5,810 bases of DNA, taken from positions 1-5,810 of the forward strand of contig JAJZAS010000117.1 in the NCBI GenBank assembly GCA_021799325.1, read 5' to 3'. The notes under the pieces are model-generated. The model searched no databases. It was not told the DNA's origin and worked only from the letters and a program-made list of their open reading frames with translations. The first letter of the stretch is position 1. Each line of letters starts with the position of its first letter. Shown here in pieces: positions 5,363-5,810 of the stretch. This stretch comes from Bacillota bacterium (GTDB lineage: Bacteria > Bacillota > Bacilli > Alicyclobacillales > SLC66). Made by a program: the position numbers and the translations under genes.

Positions 5363-5810
5363 TGTTGGACTACAAAAATAGAGACTTGGCTATGCAACTT
5401 TTAACGGAGTACACGGAAAATCCAAACTTATTAAAGCACGCTTACGCGGTGGAAGCGGCTATGCGGGCCTACGCGAAAAAGTACGGAGAAGACCCCGAAG
5501 AGTGGGGCGTGGTGGGGCTCTTGCATGATTTTGATTATGAGAAGTACCCCACTCCCGCTGAACATACCATTGTAGGAGCGAAGATTTTAAGGGAAAAAGG
5601 CTATCCGGAGCATGTGGTCTATGCGATCTCCTCTCATGCGGATTACAATGGGCTAAAAAGAGAAAAACCCATGGAGAAGGCGCTTTTTTGCTTGTGATGA
5701 ACTGAGCGGATTTGTCACGGCAGTTGCGTTGGTGCGCCCCACCAAGAGCATTTTTGATGTGGACGTGAAAAGCGTGAAGAAGAAGTTGAAGGATAAGGCG
5801 TTTGCGCGTG
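5362..5810 (+). pseudogene. HD-domain phosphohydrolase, frameshifted and cut by window end
   Basis: HD-superfamily metal-dependent hydrolase of the small HDIG type found beside housekeeping genes in many Firmicutes. From GTG 5362 the zero frame gives 111 codons with H26, the HD pair in LLHDFDYE (53-60; H55, D56), H68, and SHADY (91-95; H92), followed by two consecutive TGA codons (5695-5700). Skipping one T of the six at 5684-5689 restores the family sequence, ACDELSGFVTAVALVRPTK and onward, for 40 codons from 5690 to 5809, still open at the window edge. The Asp of DELSG would be the final HD metal ligand, so the truncated product should be inactive. The reading frame extends upstream to an ATG at 5272, but that part overlaps yktB and is not family-like. 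GTG 5362 overlaps the yktB stop by 1 nt with AGGAAGAGG (5350-5358) ahead of it; TTG 5365 is an alternative start. This may be a true mutation, a homopolymer sequencing error, or less likely recoding. Confidence 0.85.

Noticed and set aside
1..5810. Mobile element, CRISPR array, toxin-antitoxin or defence island
   Set aside because: No transposase, integrase, regularly spaced repeats, small toxin-antitoxin pair or nuclease/ATPase defence domains were seen; the genes match common chromosomal families.

Overview
The window looks like ordinary chromosomal DNA from an endospore-forming Firmicute (class Bacilli). The support is a forespore-type RsfA/YlbO-family regulator, a YtvI-like membrane protein, a YktB (DUF1054) protein and an Ntdp-like DUF402 protein, all of which are typical Bacillales families. 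Purine-rich GGAGG-type ribosome binding sites and frequent GTG starts fit this. Base composition is fairly balanced for a Bacillus, so a lineage such as Alicyclobacillaceae is possible; that placement is inference only. No rRNA, tRNA, CRISPR array, insertion sequence or phage gene is visible.

Layout. (1) Bases 1-2596, plus strand: the 3' part of a sensor histidine kinase whose start lies off the left edge, then 35 bp later a YtvI/AI-2E-type membrane protein. (2) Bases 2635-3177, plus strand: a divergent Ntdp-like DUF402 phosphatase that keeps every catalytic position I can align. (3) Bases 3178-3238: a convergent spacer with a 9-bp perfect stem that probably terminates transcription in both directions. 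(4) Bases 3239-4221, minus strand: a Dabb-domain protein followed by the RsfA/YlbO-family regulator. (5) Bases 4222-4341: a divergent promoter region. (6) Bases 4342-5810, plus strand: a tightly packed operon of a degenerate receiver-like protein, YktB and an HD-domain phosphohydrolase, the last running off the right edge.

The genes appear to form three transcription units: kinase-ytvI(-DUF402) rightward, dabb-rsfA leftward, and receiver-yktB-HD rightward. The first presumably includes a response regulator gene upstream of the window. In the third, coding regions overlap by 11 nt and 1 nt, which implies translational coupling.

The most notable anomaly is a frameshift in the HD-domain gene at a run of six T (5684-5689). 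The frame hits two consecutive TGA codons, while the +1 frame continues the same protein family for 40 codons to the window end. The break falls just before the conserved Asp that would be the last HD metal ligand. The second point of interest is the small receiver-like protein, which keeps the phosphoacceptor-position Asp but lacks the usual Thr/Ser and Lys. I found no clear evidence for a wholly new multi-gene system here.
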